Source: Nitrospirota bacterium (lineage in GTDB: Bacteria; Nitrospirota; Thermodesulfovibrionia; Thermodesulfovibrionales; Magnetobacteriaceae). Taken from it: DNA of 64,000 bases. The stretch spans positions 24,710-88,709 of the forward strand of contig JADFXD010000001.1 in NCBI GenBank assembly GCA_015233725.1, in the 5' to 3' direction. The translations under genes were made by a program, and so were the position numbers. The notes below the pieces were generated by a model that was not told the DNA's origin, ran no database searches, and saw only the letters and a program-made list of their open reading frames with translations. Positions within the stretch are counted from its first letter, which is position 1; each line of letters begins with the position of its first letter. Shown here one piece after another: positions 49,746 through 58,813 of this stretch.

Positions 49746-51197
49746 ATGTTCACAGAGTATAAGTTGCAAAAGAGGTCAAGGAGTGGGGTACTCTTGCACC
49801 TTGTTTTGTTAACGATCAGCCTGTTGTTTGTGGCTGTGTTTAGCGGCGAGGCAAGGGGTGGAGGCACCGGCACGCTGGATGCACCGGCGGCGCCGACGAA
49901 TGCCAACAGCGCGATGTACACCCTTACGGATATCTACAATCAGCTTAATACTGGTACAGCAGGGACAAAGAGGACGACAATCTTTGGAGAGCCTGCTGGA
50001 GCCCCAGCGAATGCAACTGGCTTTACGCTCAACGATATACAGGGTAAGTTACCAGCGTTAGATGGAAGCGCGGCTGGAGTGGCAGACGTTGTTAATGGTA
50101 AGAAGTTTTGGGGGTTGGCCAGCGGAGCTGGCAATTGGGGCCTACAAACAGGTACAATGCCCAGTACCGCCTTTAGCGGTATAAGCTGTCAAACCGCCCT
50201 TAATGCTGGTTTGTCCTCAGGATATTACACTGGAACAGGGTTAAACACAGAGGCAAGTTTGATATCCAGTAACATAAAAAAAGGTGCTACCATTTGTGGA
50301 CAGACAGGGTCAAATACCGTTCTTGACGTCAGTGATGCCACCGCTGCTGCTACTGACATTTTACCAGGCAAGACTGCCTATATAGCTAACTCCAATGCCG
50401 GTGGTACCACCGGTACAATGCCCAGTACCGCCTTTAGCGGTATAAGCTGTCAAACCGCCTTTGGTAGTTTGTCCTCAGGATATTACACCGGAACAACATT
50501 ATCCGCCGAAGCCACTTTGGCTACCGGTAATATAAAAGCCAACACGACAATTTGTGGCATACAAGGGAAAACTGAGGTTGTTGACACAACTACTGGCAGT
50601 GCAGCAGCACAAGGTGACATTTTGACAGGCAAGACTGCCTTTGCAAATGGTGCTCAACTCACCGGCACACGCTACCCCTCGCCAGTGTTAGCATCAGGAA
50701 GTTGGCCTAACCCAAGGTTTACGCTAATATACTGTGGTACATCAGGGGGAGGGCCATGTAACGGCACAGGCACTAGTTCTTGTGGTGAAGCGAATACAGA
50801 TGATGTAGTCGTTGACAACCTCACAGGTCTTATGTGGAGCCGTAATGCAGGGATTGACGCCAATTATTGGGGTGCGAGTAGTGATGATGATTCGACTAAT
50901 GGTTATACTAATAATACTGTAATCGCATCGGTAAATTCCGCCAAGTTATGTAATTACAACGACTGGAGGATGCCATCTATTAATGAGTTGAATAGTCTTG
51001 TAGATTATACTCGGACCTCTCCAGCATTACCCTATGGACATCCTTTCGTAAATGTGGCCGGCGGCTTCTACTGGTCATCTAATAGCTTATATTTTGATTA
51101 CGGCGAAGCATGGTACATCTTCATGTCCGACGGCTTCGTGTACTACGACTACAAGTCCTACAGCAGCTATGTTTGGCCAGTACGTTCCGGACTGTAG
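49746..51197 (+). CDS. Secreted DUF1566 (Lcl-like) protein, copy B
   Basis: About 483 residues; the ATG at 49746 has GGAGG five bases upstream and is preferred to that at 49734. Signal peptide, repeat modules and C-terminal DUF1566 domain as in copy A, but with its own N-terminus (MFTEYKLQKRSRSG). It arose by tandem duplication. A block of about 757 bp is identical to copy A, followed by the divergent C-terminal end (GGFYWSSNSLYFDYGEAWYI). Probably cotranscribed with copy A. Confidence 0.88.
   Translation: MFTEYKLQKRSRSGVLLHLVLLTISLLFVAVFSGEARGGGTGTLDAPAAPTNANSAMYTLTDIYNQLNTGTAGTKRTTIFGEPAGAPANATGFTLNDIQGKLPALDGSAAGVADVVNGKKFWGLASGAGNWGLQTGTMPSTAFSGISCQTALNAGLSSGYYTGTGLNTEASLISSNIKKGATICGQTGSNTVLDVSDATAAATDILPGKTAYIANSNAGGTTGTMPSTAFSGISCQTAFGSLSSGYYTGTTLSAEATLATGNIKANTTICGIQGKTEVVDTTTGSAAAQGDILTGKTAFANGAQLTGTRYPSPVLASGSWPNPRFTLIYCGTSGGGPCNGTGTSSCGEANTDDVVVDNLTGLMWSRNAGIDANYWGASSDDDSTNGYTNNTVIASVNSAKLCNYNDWRMPSINELNSLVDYTRTSPALPYGHPFVNVAGGFYWSSNSLYFDYGEAWYIFMSDGFVYYDYKSYSSYVWPVRSGL
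50993..51194 (+). other. Hypervariable 3' region of DUF1566 copy B
   Basis: Counterpart of 49408-49609. Tyr-rich at variable positions (codons TAC at several sites), as in lectin-fold binding faces. Similarity to copy A resumes right after the stop codon for about 35 bases. Confidence 0.75.
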
Positions 51198-51237
51198 GTT
51201 ATTGGGTCATTTGGCTATTTGGTATTTTATGGGGGTG

Positions 51238-51254
51238 CAGGGGGTTTCCCCCTG
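51238..51254 (+). terminator. GC hairpin 40 bases after DUF1566 copy B
   Basis: CAGGGGG-TTT-CCCCCTG, a perfect 7-bp stem, without a following T run. It could end the DUF1566 transcript or be the kind of hairpin found after variable regions of diversity-generating retroelements. Copy A lacks it. Confidence 0.5.
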
Positions 51255-51337
51255 TTCGCCGTAGAAATTTAAGTATTGACTGACAGATTTAAACTCTTAA
51301 AGGTGCGAGCCACACGGGCAATAAAAAGGAGAAGGAT

Positions 51338-53398
51338 ATGAGTAAAATCTTGAATAAGCAGGCTCTCAGGACGGTAGTGTCTTTGACCGCGCTGTGCTGC
51401 CTTTTAGGGCTGTTATACGTACCGGCATATGCCACGAGTACCATCGACACCACAAACAAGTACGCATGGAGTGAAAACACGGGATGGTTTAACTTTAACC
51501 CCACAAACGCAACCGCCACCTTTACGTATAACGGCGCCAACAGCTACCTCAGCGGCGACATCTGGTCCGAGAACATAGGCTGGATCAGACTCGCCTACAA
51601 CACCAGCGGGCCATACAACAACACGACATCCACCACTTGGGGCGTCAATTCAGACGCAAACGGCGTTCTATCGGGCTATGCCTGGAGTGAAAACGCCGGC
51701 TGGATTAAGTTCAATCCCACCGGAGGCGGGGTTACGATAAGCATGTCAACAGGTGTATTCACTGGCTATGCCTGGGGCGAAAACATCGGCTACATCCACT
51801 TCAAAGGCACCGCAACCGATACGAGTACCTATGGCGTTGTAAACCCAAACCCCACACCTACTCCTACGGCGTCCCCTACGCCCACACCGGCACCCACGCT
51901 GCCACCTCCTCCTCCACAACCAGGTCCCACACCAACCCCTACCCCTACGGCGACACCTACACCAACGCCTACACCTACACCTATACCCGTTAACCTAAAC
52001 GTAACCACGATAGGCACAGGTAGCGGCAGCGTTACGGTGTCTACTGGAAGTCTGACATGGTCTGGCAATGCTGGCATGACAACGTATCCAGGCGGTAGCA
52101 GTGTGACCCTGACGGCAACAGCCTCTAGTAATTCAACATTTGTCGGCTGGGGCGGTGACTGCGCTACAGTTGGCAAGAGCCTGCTATGCACGTTGACAAT
52201 GACGAAGGCTATGAACGTTACGGCTAACTTTGCATTAAACAGGACGCTCACCATAAACGTTACAGGCAATGGTAGCGGTACGGTTACTGCCTTAAATGGG
52301 ATAATCTACTGGAACGCCACTAAGACGGGTGTGGCCACATACGCCGATGGCGCTGGGGATACCCTCACGGCGCAACCGGATACAGGGTCGAAGGTTCAGT
52401 GGACAGGCTGCGACACCACAAATGGCCTTACCTGCGTTGTGAATATGACAGCATCCAAGACCGTTACCGCTAGATTCTCTAAGGCTTCCAGTAGTAGCGT
52501 CAAAAACGACTTTGACGGCGATGGCAAGAGTGATATCCTCTGGCAAGACAGCTCTAATGGAGACGTTGCGATATGGCTTATGGATGGGACAAATGCCGCA
52601 TCCAAGGGCTTTCCAGCCAAGGGTGTGCCTAGTGCCTGGCACGTCTTGGCAAAGGGTGACTTTGATGGCAACGGCGAGGCCGATATCCTCTGGCAGAATA
52701 CCAATGGCGATGTAGTCATCTGGCTTATGGATGCAACTAAGATATCGACAATGGCTTATGTAGTAAATAATCTGTCATCGGATTGGCAGTTTAGGGGCGT
52801 TGGCGATTTCGACGGCGATGGCAAGGCTGATATCTTCTGGCAAAGTAACAATGGCGATATCGTCATCTGGCTCATGGACGGGATAAACATAGCGTCTAAG
52901 GAGTATGTGGAACATAGCATCCCTTCAAAGTATCAGGTCAAGGGCATTGGAGATTTCGACGGCGATGGCAAGGCTGATATCCTCTGGCAAGATACCTCCA
53001 GCGGCGACGTTGGCATATGGTTCATGGATGCAACCAAGGCAACGAGCAAGGTCTTTGTGCAAAAGGCGCTAAAACTGCCAGCGCAGTATCAGATCAAGGG
53101 CGTTGGCGACTTCAACGGCGATGGCAAGGCTGACATTATGTTGCAGGACAGCTCAAGCACCGGCAAAGACGTATATGTCTGGCTCATGGACGCAACCAGC
53201 ATAACGTCTAATGCCTTTGTTGCTTCACCAAGCAGTTGGCAGCTCAGGGACATAGGCGACTACAACGGCGATGGCAAGTACGACATGCTCTGGCAAAATA
53301 CCAATGGCGATGTCGCGATCTGGTTTATGGACGGCGCAAGCATAACCAGCAAAGCGGTCGTCGCAAACGGCGTCACAGGTAATTGGCTGATTAAGTAA
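51338..53398 (+). CDS. Secreted repeat protein: GYAWSEN repeats, InlB-type repeats, VCBS repeats
   Basis: 686 residues. Signal peptide (ALCCLLGLLYVPAYA), three WSENTGWFNF/GYAWSENAGWIKF repeats, a Pro/Thr linker (PTPTPTPT), two divergent InlB B-type repeats (LNVTTIGTGSGSVT) and about seven FG-GAP/VCBS repeats (GDFDGDGKADILWQ). The C-terminal half is closely related to that of the giant propeller protein at 28976-32395. AAGGAGAAGG precedes the ATG. A surface or matrix role is likely. Confidence 0.85.
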   Translation: MSKILNKQALRTVVSLTALCCLLGLLYVPAYATSTIDTTNKYAWSENTGWFNFNPTNATATFTYNGANSYLSGDIWSENIGWIRLAYNTSGPYNNTTSTTWGVNSDANGVLSGYAWSENAGWIKFNPTGGGVTISMSTGVFTGYAWGENIGYIHFKGTATDTSTYGVVNPNPTPTPTASPTPTPAPTLPPPPPQPGPTPTPTPTATPTPTPTPTPIPVNLNVTTIGTGSGSVTVSTGSLTWSGNAGMTTYPGGSSVTLTATASSNSTFVGWGGDCATVGKSLLCTLTMTKAMNVTANFALNRTLTINVTGNGSGTVTALNGIIYWNATKTGVATYADGAGDTLTAQPDTGSKVQWTGCDTTNGLTCVVNMTASKTVTARFSKASSSSVKNDFDGDGKSDILWQDSSNGDVAIWLMDGTNAASKGFPAKGVPSAWHVLAKGDFDGNGEADILWQNTNGDVVIWLMDATKISTMAYVVNNLSSDWQFRGVGDFDGDGKADIFWQSNNGDIVIWLMDGINIASKEYVEHSIPSKYQVKGIGDFDGDGKADILWQDTSSGDVGIWFMDATKATSKVFVQKALKLPAQYQIKGVGDFNGDGKADIMLQDSSSTGKDVYVWLMDATSITSNAFVASPSSWQLRDIGDYNGDGKYDMLWQNTNGDVAIWFMDGASITSKAVVANGVTGNWLIK

Positions 53399-53400
53399 CA

Positions 53401-53537
53401 GAGAAGAAAAGAGAAAGAAAGAGAAGAAGGGGGGCGGCGCTGCTTCTTTACCGCTCAAGGCACACACCTGGCCCCCCTCGCCCCCCCTGCAAGGGGAGGG
53501 GTGGGGCACCCCGGCCACGAAGAAGTCCCCTTGACGC
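53401..53537 (+). repeat. Multi-hairpin GC-rich intergenic repeat, copy 13 (long form)
   Basis: Starts two bases after a stop codon. It carries an insert in the GC hairpin and an extra GAGGGGTGGGGCACCCC, GGCCACGAAGAAG segment before CCCCTTGACG. Copy 15 has almost the same segment in inverse orientation. Confidence 0.85.
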
Positions 53538-53609
53538 GTCATAATTCTCAATCATAGCAATTATATTCGTATCCATCAAAAATTTATCCAACCAAAATAA
53601 TTGGGGGCG

Positions 53610-53638
53610 TTGAATTTTTAGACGCGTTCATTTAAAAT
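53610..53638 (+). promoter_or_regulatory. Promoter of pepF
   Basis: TTGAAT (53610-53615), 17-base spacer, TAAAAT (53633-53638), followed by AGAGG and ATG at 53671. Confidence 0.6.
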
Positions 53639-53670
53639 AGATTAAAATCAAAAAACAGAGAGGCTGATAG

Positions 53671-55437
53671 ATGACAGAAGCGATGTACAAGCAAACCAGG
53701 TGGACGTTGAATGAGCTCTTGCCAGGTAGCAGGGGCGCTGAATTGGAAGGTGTTATAAATGAGATTGAAGACACCGCAACCTACATACAATCCCTTCGGG
53801 ATACGCTTGTGCCTGGGCTTACATGTGAGGGGTTTATGAGGGTACTCAATGCCCTGGAGAGATTTGCTGCCTTATCCAACCGGCTTGGGGCGTATGGGCA
53901 GTTATGGTTTTCGGAGGATACGCAAAACCGTGAGGCCCTTGCCTATATGGTAAATATGGATGACATCCTGGCGGCCTTGCAAAACCGCATACTGTTTTTC
54001 AATCTCTGGTGGAGGACGCTTGATAATGACGAGGCCAACAGGCTCATTGACTGTGCGGGTCCATTGGTCTATTACCTCCAACTACAGCGCAACTTCAAGC
54101 AACACACCCTCTCGGAACCGGAAGAGAAGATCATCAACATAAAGGACGTCAACGGTGTCAATGCCATCCTGACCATCTACGACATGATAACAAACAAATA
54201 CGTCTTTGAAATGGAGATAAACGGCGAAAAGAAGAAACTGACCAGGGATGCCCTCATGGACTACGTGCGTCACCCCGACGCTCAACTACGCAAGGGCGCC
54301 TATCAGGAGCTGTTCAGGGTCTATGGCGCTGATGAGGTCGTGCTTTCACAGATATATATCCACAGAATACGTGACTTCGCAAATGAAAATCTGCACCTGC
54401 GACACTTTCAATCGCCAATAAGTATGCGCAACATCACTAACGACGTCTCAGACATCGCCGTGGAGCTCCTACTTACCGTGTGCGAGCTGGAGGCCGGCGT
54501 GTTTCAACGCTACTTCAGGCTCAAGGCACGGATGCTAGACACACCCAAGTTGCAGCGTTACGACATATATGCCCCCGTTGCCACTCAATCACATAAGGTC
54601 ATTGCCTATAACGAGGCCGTGGCTATGGTGTTAGATACCTTCAGGGAATTTTCCCCGCAGATGGAGGTCCTGGCCCGCAGCGTCTTTGACCAACAGCACG
54701 TTGATGGCGAGGACCGTCCCAATAAACGCGGAGGCGCCTTCTGCTACAGCGCCCTGCCCAAGATACTGCCCTGGGTGCTTGTCAACTACAATGGACAACC
54801 ACGTAACGTCGCCACCATCGCACACGAAATGGGACATGCCGTACATGCCCTCATGGCCCAGGACCACAGCATATTCACGTACAACGCAACCCTCCCGCTT
54901 GCCGAGACGGCATCCGTGTTCTCAGAGATGCTGCTCACGGAAAGGCTCCTGGCCACTCAGACCGACAAAGAGGTAAAACGCGAAATCCTCCAAAGCTCCA
55001 TAGATGACATCTATGCCACCATTATCAGACAGGCATACTTTGTGATCTTTGAGCAGAAGGCACATCGACTGTTCTCAGAGGGCGACATAGACCTCAACGC
55101 CCTCTATATGTCAACCCTGACTGCCCAGTTTGGAGACGCCGTAGATGTCGGCAAAGACTTCAAACACGAGTGGATGGCAATCCCCCACATATATCACACC
55201 CCGTTTTACTGCTACGCCTACTGCTTTGGCGAGCTCTTGTCCCTCGCCCTGTACCAGAGATACAAGGAGGAAGGCGAAAGATTCAAGCCAACCTTCCTGA
55301 AGATACTCTCCTACGGCGGCTCAAAAAGCCCCGATCACATGTTAAGTGAGGTCGGTATCGACATCTCAGACCCCGCCTTCTGGAGAAGCGGCTTCAGGGT
55401 CATCGAGGCCATGATACATCAACTCGAACACTTATAG
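53671..55437 (+). CDS. pepF: M3-family oligoendopeptidase F
   Basis: 588 residues, cytoplasmic. The zinc site IAHEMGHAVHAL supplies the HEXXH motif, with the third ligand Glu in LPLAETASVFSEML. The rest is the helical M3B scaffold (ALMDYVRHPDAQLRKGAYQELF, YCYAYCFGELLSLALY). It degrades short peptides inside the cell. It has its own promoter and stands alone. Confidence 0.93.
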   Translation: MTEAMYKQTRWTLNELLPGSRGAELEGVINEIEDTATYIQSLRDTLVPGLTCEGFMRVLNALERFAALSNRLGAYGQLWFSEDTQNREALAYMVNMDDILAALQNRILFFNLWWRTLDNDEANRLIDCAGPLVYYLQLQRNFKQHTLSEPEEKIINIKDVNGVNAILTIYDMITNKYVFEMEINGEKKKLTRDALMDYVRHPDAQLRKGAYQELFRVYGADEVVLSQIYIHRIRDFANENLHLRHFQSPISMRNITNDVSDIAVELLLTVCELEAGVFQRYFRLKARMLDTPKLQRYDIYAPVATQSHKVIAYNEAVAMVLDTFREFSPQMEVLARSVFDQQHVDGEDRPNKRGGAFCYSALPKILPWVLVNYNGQPRNVATIAHEMGHAVHALMAQDHSIFTYNATLPLAETASVFSEMLLTERLLATQTDKEVKREILQSSIDDIYATIIRQAYFVIFEQKAHRLFSEGDIDLNALYMSTLTAQFGDAVDVGKDFKHEWMAIPHIYHTPFYCYAYCFGELLSLALYQRYKEEGERFKPTFLKILSYGGSKSPDHMLSEVGIDISDPAFWRSGFRVIEAMIHQLEHL

Positions 55438-55440
55438 AAA

Positions 55441-55519
55441 AAAACAAGAAAAGAAAGAAGGAGGGCGGCGCCGCCCCCTCCTCAGACCTCCCCTGCAAGG
55501 GCACCAGTGCCCTTGACCC
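55441..55519 (+). repeat. Multi-hairpin GC-rich intergenic repeat, copy 14
   Basis: AAGAAAAGAAAGAAG tract right after the pepF stop, GAGGGCGGCGCCGCCCCCTC, CCCTGCAAGGGCACC, AGTGCCCTTGACCC and a TTTTTGCGATGGCTTGAG tail. Confidence 0.87.
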
Positions 55520-55579
55520 ATTTTTGCGATGGCTTGAGCTTGAACTGTTTAGTTATGTTTATCTGAACACCTACATTTA

Positions 55580-55588
55580 TGTTACAAT
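55580..55588 (+). promoter_or_regulatory. Extended -10 element before the Cys-rich gene
   Basis: TGTTACAAT, 14 bases before the ATG at 55603. No clear -35. Confidence 0.4.
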
Positions 55589-55602
55589 AATCAATAGCGG
55601 CA

Positions 55603-55893
55603 ATGGAGAAGGGAAAGAAGACGCCATGTCCTGGGCGCATGGCCTATGAGGCATTAGTGAAGGCCTTTGAGAAGCTGGATATAATCATACCAGAGCGAGA
55701 GACATGCTGGCAAGCCATGAGATGTCCTTCTCAGACGTACACCCGTTGTCCTGCATACCTGAAGGAGGCAGGCAGGAGGTGCTGGTTGTTGGCTGGAACC
55801 TTCAGCGGCAGAAATCCCTATTGCATCTACTGCATAACGATGAAGGACTGCAGGGAGTGCAAGTTCTATAAAAAGGTACGTCAGAGCATGTAG
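55603..55893 (+). CDS. Small Cys-rich (two-CW-type) protein
   Basis: 96 residues with nine to ten cysteines arranged as CW-x4-C-x6-C, CWLLAGT and C-x2-C-x5-C-x2-C-x2-Y. This pattern (CW then CW-LAGT, ending CxECKFYKK) matches small proteins or domains called two-CW, often beside chemoreceptors or sensor kinases. It may bind a metal or Fe-S centre. The convergent haem chemoreceptor gene lies 20 bases away, which could be more than chance. Confidence 0.6.
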   Translation: MEKGKKTPCPGRMAYEALVKAFEKLDIIIPERETCWQAMRCPSQTYTRCPAYLKEAGRRCWLLAGTFSGRNPYCIYCITMKDCRECKFYKKVRQSM

Positions 55894-55913
55894 GTCATAG
55901 TTCTAAGACCGAT

Positions 55914-57530
55914 CTACTTTAAGAGCCTTGATGATGTGTTGTCTTCGATGTTGAACTTACTAACTATCTCCATGAAGCGCTTTGAAAGCGCAACTAAATG
56001 TGAGGAGGCCTGTGATACTATATCCGTGCATACGGAGGTATCCCTTGAGCTTGTCGCTATGGATTCCACATCCCTGGTGACATTATCCGCCACTGAGGTT
56101 ATCTCATCGGTGGCAGAGGCAATGCTTGTCAACAGCTCCTTGAGCTCGGTTACACTGGATAAGATATCCTCCAGGGATTTACCTGCCTGCATTGAGTAAG
56201 AAACACCGTCGTTGACCCTCTCCAGGCTTCCATTCATTGAGGTAATTACCCTGCCTGTCTCCATTTGCATAGTGGTTATCATGGAGCTTATTTCGGTTGT
56301 AGCCTTTGAGGTCTTTTCAGCGAGCTTTCTCACCTCATCGGCAACGACGGCAAATCCTCTACCCTGCTCTCCTGCCCTGGCCGCCTCTATTGCCGCATTC
56401 AGGGCCAGGAGGTTGGTCTGATCCGCTATGTCGTTGATCACCTTGACGATGTCCCCTATCTGATTGGAGCGTCTGCCAAGGGACTCAACTAAAGAGGCCG
56501 ATTCCCTGACCGTTTCGTCTATTTTCTTTACCTCATCCACTGTATGTCCTACCACCTCTGAACCCGTACGCGCTATCTCCACGGTGTGATTTGCCGATGT
56601 CGTTATCTCGGAGATATTTCTTGCTATGTCTGAGACCGTTTGGGCCATCTCTTCTATGGAGGTGGCTACCTGACTCGTGCGCTCTGTCTGATTGACTATC
56701 TCGTGTGACATCTTGCCGGAGCTGCCCCTAAGATTGTTGCTTGCATCTGACAGGGCGTCTGCGGCGGTTTTGAGTTCCGCAAGAATGTTATTGAGATTCG
56801 TTACCATATGGTTAAGCCCCTGTGACAGCGTTCCTATCTCATCCTGTGCATCGTAATTAAAATGCACCCTCAAGTCTCCCGAGGAGATCAACGCTACGTC
56901 CCTTGCCAGATCAACAAGAGGCTTATGTGTCCATCTAAAAGTAAATGTAAAGATAACTATCATGCCTATTAACCCAAGTGCACCCAAGGCTATGAAGATG
57001 TACTCTATCCTCTTAATCTTTCCCAATGTATTAGTCATCGAGATCGTAATCCCCACTGCCCCCAAGACCTCTCCCTCTCTGACGTTGTGACAACCCAGAC
57101 AGTTCTTCCCCATGAAGTTTTTACTCGCAATATAGGGATAAACACCACGTATGTTCTCTCCCTCAATGACAACCTTCTCCACGCCGGTTCTGATCACCTC
57201 GGTTTCAACCGGGTCTGAGGCGTACTCATCCGCATTTCCCTTGCCGTAGTCCTTGTCAAGGGCGTCGGTTCTTAACATTCTTATCCTGGTGATGTTGTTC
57301 ATCTGCTCGATAAACGGCTTCTTGCTTTCTTTGATGTTACCTGCCAACATCATCGTAGTAAGCGCATTTAACACGGTATCCTTATATCCTCTGATCGCTC
57401 CGTCTTTTATCTCGCTTATTACGGCATCCTTTGACAGCGCTACAGTGACAATCACTGCTGTGACAATGCCGATAAAGGTTATTAATAAGATTGGTACCAG
57501 GGTCTTTGTCCCTATGGATAAGTGCTTCAT
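55914..57530 (-). CDS. Methyl-accepting chemotaxis protein with c-type haem site
   Basis: 538 residues: membrane helix (about 12-32), periplasmic domain to about 180, second helix (about 178-200), HAMP, and a full MCP signalling domain ([38 protein letters not shown]). The periplasmic part contains NCLGCHN (C144, C147, H148), a covalent haem c motif, set in a DUF3365/Tll0287-like fold ([26 protein letters not shown]). Such receptors sense oxygen or redox state and steer swimming. AAGGAG precedes the ATG. Consistent with the flagellar genes near 22 kb. Confidence 0.92.
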   Translation of the reverse strand: MKHLSIGTKTLVPILLITFIGIVTAVIVTVALSKDAVISEIKDGAIRGYKDTVLNALTTMMLAGNIKESKKPFIEQMNNITRIRMLRTDALDKDYGKGNADEYASDPVETEVIRTGVEKVVIEGENIRGVYPYIASKNFMGKNCLGCHNVREGEVLGAVGITISMTNTLGKIKRIEYIFIALGALGLIGMIVIFTFTFRWTHKPLVDLARDVALISSGDLRVHFNYDAQDEIGTLSQGLNHMVTNLNNILAELKTAADALSDASNNLRGSSGKMSHEIVNQTERTSQVATSIEEMAQTVSDIARNISEITTSANHTVEIARTGSEVVGHTVDEVKKIDETVRESASLVESLGRRSNQIGDIVKVINDIADQTNLLALNAAIEAARAGEQGRGFAVVADEVRKLAEKTSKATTEISSMITTMQMETGRVITSMNGSLERVNDGVSYSMQAGKSLEDILSSVTELKELLTSIASATDEITSVADNVTRDVESIATSSRDTSVCTDIVSQASSHLVALSKRFMEIVSKFNIEDNTSSRLLK

Positions 57531-57675
57531 AAATACTGTCTCCTTAAGTCTTTTAATGTTGCGCCAATAAAATGTTTATAATCCTTTATTGCCAGTGCGG
57601 CTCGCACCTTGCCTATACAAACGAATAATTAAATATAGCACAATTTTTTCAACCTTGTAAATAGAGAGAAATGCC

Positions 57676-58410
57676 TCAGATCACCTGTGCATAAACAAAA
57701 TACTCCGTGTTGCCTTTTTGTCCTTTTATGGGGCTTTGACCGATCCCCTTGACGTCTAAGCCAATACTTAGCATAAATGCCTCAAGGTCGTTAACTACCT
57801 GTATCCGTTTGTCTTGCTCCCTGACGATGCCACCCTTGCCCACTGCCCCCCTGCCAACCTCAAACTGCGGCTTTATAAGACAGAGCAACTTACCACCTTG
57901 ACCGAGGAACCTCAGCACAACGGGTATCACTATCTTAAGCGAGATGAAGGAGACGTCAACGACAGAGATGTCGATAGGCTCAGGAATAACCCCCCTGTCC
58001 ATATAGCGGATGTTTGTTCGCTCAATGGTTATCACCCTGTTGTCGCTCCTTAACCTCCATGCCAGTTGACCGTATCCAACATCCACCGCGTAGACCCGCA
58101 CGGCGCCATGAGCAAGCAGACAATCCGTAAACCCACCCGTTGAAGCGCCAACATCAAGGGCTGTCATGCCCTGGACATCCACGCCGAATTGCTCCAGCGC
58201 CGAGTGCAGCTTCACCCCGCCCCTGCTTACATAGGGCATGTCGCAGTCCCTGAGCGTTATAACGGCAGTGTCAGCATCAACCGCAATGCCAGGCTTTGTG
58301 CAAGGAGAACCATCGACAATGACCTTGTTCTCCATTATCAACGCCCTGCCCCTCTCCCTTGACTGAACAATCCCCCTCTCTACAAGGACAATATCAAGCC
58401 TCTTTTTCAT
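57676..58410 (-). CDS. tlyA: TlyA-family rRNA 2'-O-methyltransferase
   Basis: 244 residues. An N-terminal S4 RNA-binding domain (RLDIVLVERGIVQSRERGRALIM, VIVDG) and an FtsJ-type methyltransferase (ALDVGASTGGFTDCLLAHGA, VYAVDVGYGQLAWRLR, CLIKPQFEVGR). TlyA methylates cytidines in 16S/23S rRNA; the old name haemolysin A is misleading. Length is typical. Confidence 0.93.
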   Translation of the reverse strand: MKKRLDIVLVERGIVQSRERGRALIMENKVIVDGSPCTKPGIAVDADTAVITLRDCDMPYVSRGGVKLHSALEQFGVDVQGMTALDVGASTGGFTDCLLAHGAVRVYAVDVGYGQLAWRLRSDNRVITIERTNIRYMDRGVIPEPIDISVVDVSFISLKIVIPVVLRFLGQGGKLLCLIKPQFEVGRGAVGKGGIVREQDKRIQVVNDLEAFMLSIGLDVKGIGQSPIKGQKGNTEYFVYAQVI

Positions 58411-58470
58411 AATATAAATATAGCATTTAATTTGTGTGTGTTACAAACCTTGCATTGAACAAAAATAGAG

Positions 58471-58573
58471 GGGGTCAAGGGGACTTCTTCGTGGCCGGGG
58501 TGCCTCACCCCTCCCCTTGCAGGGGGGGTCGAGGGGGGGCAGCGCCGCCCCCCTTTTTTTTCTTCTTTTCTTT
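58471..58573 (-). repeat. Multi-hairpin GC-rich intergenic repeat, copy 15 (long form)
   Basis: GGGGTCAAGGGGACTTCTTC, GTGGCCGGGGTGCCTCACCCC, CCCCTTGCAGGGG, GGGGGCAGCGCCGCCCCC and a T-rich tract. Nearly the reverse complement of copy 13. The region 58411-58813 contains this copy and the pilin promoter. Confidence 0.87.
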
Positions 58574-58715
58574 GCCTGCTACTGACGAGTTTTGTCACCG
58601 TGGTGACAAATTTAGGCACAATGATTAATGGAGCAGCCTCGTTCCAATGGTCATGATTTAAAGACATGAGGGCATTCTGTATGAAATTTGGTTGATCAAA
58701 CAGATGCAGTAGATG

Positions 58716-58724
58716 TGGTATGAT
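58716..58724 (+). promoter_or_regulatory. Extended -10 element before the pilin gene
   Basis: TGGTATGAT, about 90 bases before the pilin start. The nearest -35-like TTGATC (58692-58697) is 21 bases away, too far to be convincing. Confidence 0.35.
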
Positions 58725-58813
58725 TCTTGATAGATGTTTACTATTGTATAGGAGACAAAAAAGCGGTTTTAAACCGATAAAGTAAATACATGAAAAAGAA
58801 AGAAGGTTGTGCC

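Noticed and set aside
47654..53400. A reverse transcriptase or template repeat for the variable DUF1566 ends
   Set aside because: I found no RT motif (such as YxDD in a long frame) and no third copy of the variable sequence in the window.
58773..58780. ACCGATAA before the pilin gene as a sigma28 -10
   Set aside because: No TAAAGTTT-like sequence lies 10-12 bases upstream (GACAAAAA there).
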